DNA of 64,000 nt from Bin25 sp026709415. GTDB taxonomy: Bacteria > Bacteroidota > Bacteroidia > Flavobacteriales > Flavobacteriaceae. Each line of letters starts with the position of its first letter. Within the stretch, counting starts at the first letter, position 1. The position numbers were made by a program, and so were the translations under genes. This document shows, in pieces, positions 60,742 through 64,000 of the stretch. The stretch spans positions 1,612,001-1,676,000 of the forward strand of contig OZ241330.1 in assembly GCA_965200045.1 (NCBI GenBank), given 5' to 3'. The notes beneath the pieces are model-generated. The model was not told the DNA's origin, searched no databases, and was given only the letters and a program-made list of their open reading frames with translations.

Positions 60742-62073
60742 TTAGATCATCAAATAAGATTTAAACTGTGGGTAGTTCCATAATAAAGTTCTTGGCAAAT
60801 CGTTATCAAGGGTTTCTTTTAGTGAGTTTGGCATTGAAATTTTTTTGTGAATGATTTTTTCCACATCATCTCTAAATTTAATGGGGTGGGCTGTTTCCAA
60901 AAAGATTCCCTGATACTTATCTGAATTTTCTTGTTTCTTTAAAAAGGATTTTAATCCTAAATACCCAATAGCACCATGGGGGTCGGCTATGTATTGTCTT
61001 TTTTGATACAATTCCTTAATGGCTTGTTTGGCTTGATCATCAGTAAACCAGTAACCTAATAATACTTTTTTTAAAGATTCGAGTCCCATGTCATTATTTG
61101 TATTAATGCCATATAATTCTTGAATACGCACAAAATTGCTAGGTTGTCCGACATCCATCGCATTGGAAATGGTTTTTATAGATGGAACAATGGGATGGTA
61201 GGTTCCATCGTTAAGATAATGGACTACCGTATTATTACGATTGGTACTAGCCATAAAATGATCAATCGGTAATCCCATTTCTTTTGCAAATAACCCAGCA
61301 CATAGATTACCAAAATTCCCAGAGGGAACCGAGCAGACAATAGGCGTTTTTTTGTTTTTTAGTTGTTTGTATGCCAGAAAGTAATAGAACATCTGAGGCA
61401 ATAAACGGGCGATATTGATGGAGTTTGCACTGGTTAGGGTTAGAAAATCATTGATTTCTTTATCGACAAAGGCGCGCTTGACAAAATCTTGACAGGTATC
61501 AAAAGTTCCATCAAGTTCAAAAGCTTCGATATGATCCTTATTGGCAGAAGAAGTGATTTGTGCCTCTTGAATTTCGCTGACTTTTCCTTTTGGAAAAACA
61601 ATGATCGTACGGATATCATGGAATTCAAAAAATGCGTTGGCAACAGCTCCTCCAGTATCTCCTGAAGTGGCCACTAATACCGTCATGTATTTTTCCCCAA
61701 CCAATGGCCTCAAGTAGTCTAATGTATGTGCCATAAACCGAGCGCCTACATCTTTGAATGCCAGCGTTGGACCATGAAAAAGTTCCAAACTGAAAATGTT
61801 TTTTTCAATAGGAACTAATGGAAAATCAAAAGTCAAGGTACTCTTGATAATCCCTTTTAATTCTTTGGGGGGGATAGAATCTCCTATAAATGGAGAAATA
61901 ACCTGATAAGCAATTTCATCATCTGAAAGCTTTTCAATATTGCTTATAAAGTCGTTTCTGAGTTTGGGAATATATTCTGGAAAATAGAGACTTTTGTCTG
62001 GAGCGATTCCTTGAAGAACAGCTGTTGAGAAATCTACTTTTTGTTTTCGACTGCCAAGGTTATAATACTTCAT
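60742..62073 (-). CDS. thrC: Threonine synthase
   Basis: ThrC converts O-phosphohomoserine to threonine with pyridoxal phosphate. The 443-residue protein has the start MKYYNLGSRK, the PLP-lysine motif AFKDVGARFMAHTLD, the phosphate loop ATSGDTGGAVANAFF and SVPSGNFGNLCAG. The length fits the shorter bacterial type I form. It is the last gene of thrA-thrB-thrC, starting four bases after thrB. No terminator with a T-run is obvious downstream. Confidence 0.96.
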   Translation of the reverse strand: MKYYNLGSRKQKVDFSTAVLQGIAPDKSLYFPEYIPKLRNDFISNIEKLSDDEIAYQVISPFIGDSIPPKELKGIIKSTLTFDFPLVPIEKNIFSLELFHGPTLAFKDVGARFMAHTLDYLRPLVGEKYMTVLVATSGDTGGAVANAFFEFHDIRTIIVFPKGKVSEIQEAQITSSANKDHIEAFELDGTFDTCQDFVKRAFVDKEINDFLTLTSANSINIARLLPQMFYYFLAYKQLKNKKTPIVCSVPSGNFGNLCAGLFAKEMGLPIDHFMASTNRNNTVVHYLNDGTYHPIVPSIKTISNAMDVGQPSNFVRIQELYGINTNNDMGLESLKKVLLGYWFTDDQAKQAIKELYQKRQYIADPHGAIGYLGLKSFLKKQENSDKYQGIFLETAHPIKFRDDVEKIIHKKISMPNSLKETLDNDLPRTLLWNYPQFKSYLMI

Positions 62074-62076
62074 AAC

Positions 62077-62997
62077 CTAGATAATTTGGATTCCTTTTTG
62101 ATTGATATTGGAGACGTAGGTATCAAAAGCTAAATCCAATGGGGCCAAAATATCAGACATGGATTGAACCACTTTTTTAGCCGTTTTGGTCCCTTTAGAA
62201 AGAGCAAACACAGAAGGTCCAGAACCTGAAATACCAAATCCTAATGCTCCACTTTCCAATGCTGAGGATTTTAAAGCATCGTACTCTGGAATAAGCATGG
62301 ATCGATTGGGTTCAATGATGATGTCTTTTAAACTTCTAGAAATCAAATCGTAATCATCCGTATACAAAGCGCTGACGAATGCACCAACATTCGCCCATTG
62401 ATGCACGGCATCTTGAAGAAAAACCTCTTTTTTTAAAATGGCTCGAGCATAAGATGTCTTTAGTTCGATTTTGGGATGAACAATGGATGCTACGAGTTCA
62501 TTGGGAGTCGGTAATGGCAGTACATCCATACTTTCTAAACACCGTACTAATGTGAATCCACCTAGTAATACTGGAGCTAAATTATCCGCATGTTTTGCGC
62601 CACTAGCCAAACGTTCACCAGCTAATGCATATTGGATGAGTTGTTTTCTGTCAAGTGGACGTCCCATGAGTTCGTTGATAGCAAAAACGGCCCCTGAAGC
62701 ACTCGAAGCGCTACTACCAAGTCCACTACCTGGTTTGATCGTTTTGTCAATTTCTATCTCGTATCCGAATTTGGAAGGGTAATCTTTCAATAAGGCTTCT
62801 GCAGCAACACTTGCTACATTTTTTTTGGGATTTAGAGGGACTTTAAAACCTTTTACATCCGATATTCGAATGCCTGGAGTTTTTGATTGCCGAACAATCA
62901 TTCGATCGCCTATAGGATCCAAACAAAAGCCCAATACATCAAACCCACAACAAACATTGGCTACACTACCAGGAGAAAAAATGGCAACTGAATCCAT
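62077..62997 (-). CDS. thrB: Homoserine kinase
   Basis: ThrB phosphorylates homoserine. The 306-residue GHMP kinase has the ATP-binding motif PGSGLGSSASSASGAV, the N-terminal SPGSVANVCCGFDVLGF, and the C-terminal glycine-rich GFGISGSGPSVFAL. The frame is open 18 codons further upstream, but ATG at 62997 (MDSVAIFSPGS) fits the family and begins one base after the thrA stop. This tight spacing implies coupled translation within thrABC. Confidence 0.96.
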   Translation of the reverse strand: MDSVAIFSPGSVANVCCGFDVLGFCLDPIGDRMIVRQSKTPGIRISDVKGFKVPLNPKKNVASVAAEALLKDYPSKFGYEIEIDKTIKPGSGLGSSASSASGAVFAINELMGRPLDRKQLIQYALAGERLASGAKHADNLAPVLLGGFTLVRCLESMDVLPLPTPNELVASIVHPKIELKTSYARAILKKEVFLQDAVHQWANVGAFVSALYTDDYDLISRSLKDIIIEPNRSMLIPEYDALKSSALESGALGFGISGSGPSVFALSKGTKTAKKVVQSMSDILAPLDLAFDTYVSNINQKGIQII

Positions 62998-62998
62998 T

Positions 62999-64000
62999 TT
63001 ATGTTTTACCAATGCGTATGATATCCGCAAATACCCCTGCTGCAGTAACATCTGCTCCAGCTCCGGCCCCTTTTACAATTAATGGTTGTGGATTGTATCG
63101 AGTGGTATAGAAGAGAATGATATTATCACTCCCCTTTAAATTGTAAAAATCATGATCAGGTGTCACTTGTTGTAGACCTACTGAAGCTTTACCATCAACT
63201 AATTGAGCCATATATTTTAGTCGAGCATTATTAGTTTTTGCTTCATCGAGCATTTGCTGAAAATATGGTTCGTGTTTCTTTAAGGAATGAAACAATTCTT
63301 TTTCGTTATTAGTTTCAATGCATTCTATGGGTAGAAAATTATTTTTTTCAATATCATCAAATTCGATATGAAGTCCACTTTCTCTGGCCAATATCAAAAT
63401 TTTTCGAGCCACGTCTAACCCACACAAATCAATGATAGGATTGGGTTCTGTAAAACCTAGTTTTTTTGCCTCCAAAACAACATCATGAAATGTAGTCTCC
63501 TTTTTGAAATGATTGAAAATAAAATTTAAGCTACCTGATAATATCGCCTGAATTCGAATGATTTTATCCCCTGAAGCCACCAAATTATTCAATGTATCAA
63601 TGATAGGAAGCGATGCTCCAACATTGGTTTCAAATAAAAATGGCGTGCCAAATTTCAATGAAATACGTTTTAAGTGAAGGTAATTTTCCAAAGTACCGGC
63701 ACATGCAATTTTGTTGCATGTTACGACACCTACATTTTTACTTAAATAGGATTGGTATTCTGATGCTATTTCAGGACTTGCCGTATTATCAACAAAAATG
63801 CTGTTTCGAAGATTTAAATTGGTGATATGGTCGAAAAACTTAGCGCGATCAGCCACGATCTTTGAATTTATTAAATCACTTTTCCAATTTGTTAAATCAA
63901 TAGGATTTTCACTAAGAATCATCTTTTTGGAATTAGAAATAGCTCTAACTCGTATTTTAAGACGCAGTTTTTCTGACAAATAGTTTTCTTGAGATTTTAA
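62999..64000 (-). CDS. thrA: Homoserine dehydrogenase domain, probably bifunctional aspartokinase/homoserine dehydrogenase I (start outside window)
   Basis: The visible 333 codons are the C-terminal part of a longer protein; the frame is still open at the right edge. They match the homoserine dehydrogenase half of ThrA, with FVDNTASPEIASEYQ, TCNKIACAGTLENY, ILSGSLNFIFNHF, GFTEPNPIIDLCGLDVARKILILARE and the closing KGAGAGADVTAAGVFADIIRI. The aspartokinase half would lie beyond the window. The apparent start at 63979 is a TTG inside the continuous frame and is not real. It leads the thrABC operon. Confidence 0.9.
   Translation of the reverse strand, partial: LKSQENYLSEKLRLKIRVRAISNSKKMILSENPIDLTNWKSDLINSKIVADRAKFFDHITNLNLRNSIFVDNTASPEIASEYQSYLSKNVGVVTCNKIACAGTLENYLHLKRISLKFGTPFLFETNVGASLPIIDTLNNLVASGDKIIRIQAILSGSLNFIFNHFKKETTFHDVVLEAKKLGFTEPNPIIDLCGLDVARKILILARESGLHIEFDDIEKNNFLPIECIETNNEKELFHSLKKHEPYFQQMLDEAKTNNARLKYMAQLVDGKASVGLQQVTPDHDFYNLKGSDNIILFYTTRYNPQPLIVKGAGAGADVTAAGVFADIIRIGKT

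Overview
This window is chromosomal DNA from a member of the phylum Bacteroidota, AT-rich and densely packed. The assignment rests on lineage-restricted families (DUF4835, DUF3822, the GIN/DUF2807 protein, a Bacteroidota-type omega subunit, the small family between pyrB and rnz), on the near absence of Shine-Dalgarno sites, and on the Bacteroidota -7 promoter element TAnnTTTG ahead of at least 15 genes. I cannot name the genus. There are no tRNAs, rRNAs or CRISPR arrays. The one RNA gene I see is RNase P RNA (about 47,160-47,450).

Layout. 1-2 kb: the end of a small heat-shock protein gene, its terminator, and a decayed IS5-type insertion sequence whose two terminal inverted repeats are still visible (458-1937). 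2-6 kb: uvrB and a two-gene ABC exporter. 6-9.6 kb: gene-poor, with decayed sequence, a small membrane/coiled-coil gene carrying 21-bp repeats, and an orphan kinase-like gene. 9.6-31 kb: housekeeping genes (ctaA, cca, tsaC, dapD, ruvX, def, mazG, aroQ, xerD, a two-component system, coaE, fabI, recN, coaBC, rpoZ, bamD, lpdA, two msrB genes). 31-47 kb: a GIN-domain protein, lon, cmk, rpsA and a long plus-strand run from pyrR to ppx that includes rnz, pdxH, sixA and ppk, then dnaX facing it. 47-50.4 kb: rnpB, rsmD, DUF3822, a membrane-anchored conserved protein and kdsB. 50.4-57.4 kb: an accessory island with a broken RelE-like toxin, a broken tyrosine recombinase, a secreted GHL6-like/GH20 glycosidase pair, and an orphan HARE-HTH plus PD-(D/E)XK nuclease protein. 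57.4-64 kb: yebC, gcvT, a secreted M24 peptidase and the threonine operon thrA-thrB-thrC, with thrA running off the right edge.

How the genes fit together. Several runs overlap by a few bases and are probably co-transcribed: tsaC-cca-ctaA; recN-fabI-coaE; lpdA-bamD-rpoZ-coaBC-DUF4835; pyrR through ppx; DUF3822-rsmD; thrABC. The most unusual items are the orphan HARE-HTH nuclease, the orphan kinase-like protein, an RNase Z without the usual tRNA-binding arm, and a group of genes whose predicted -7 element sits so close to the start codon that the mRNA should be leaderless. No complete undescribed multi-gene system is evident; the two orphan proteins are the best leads.
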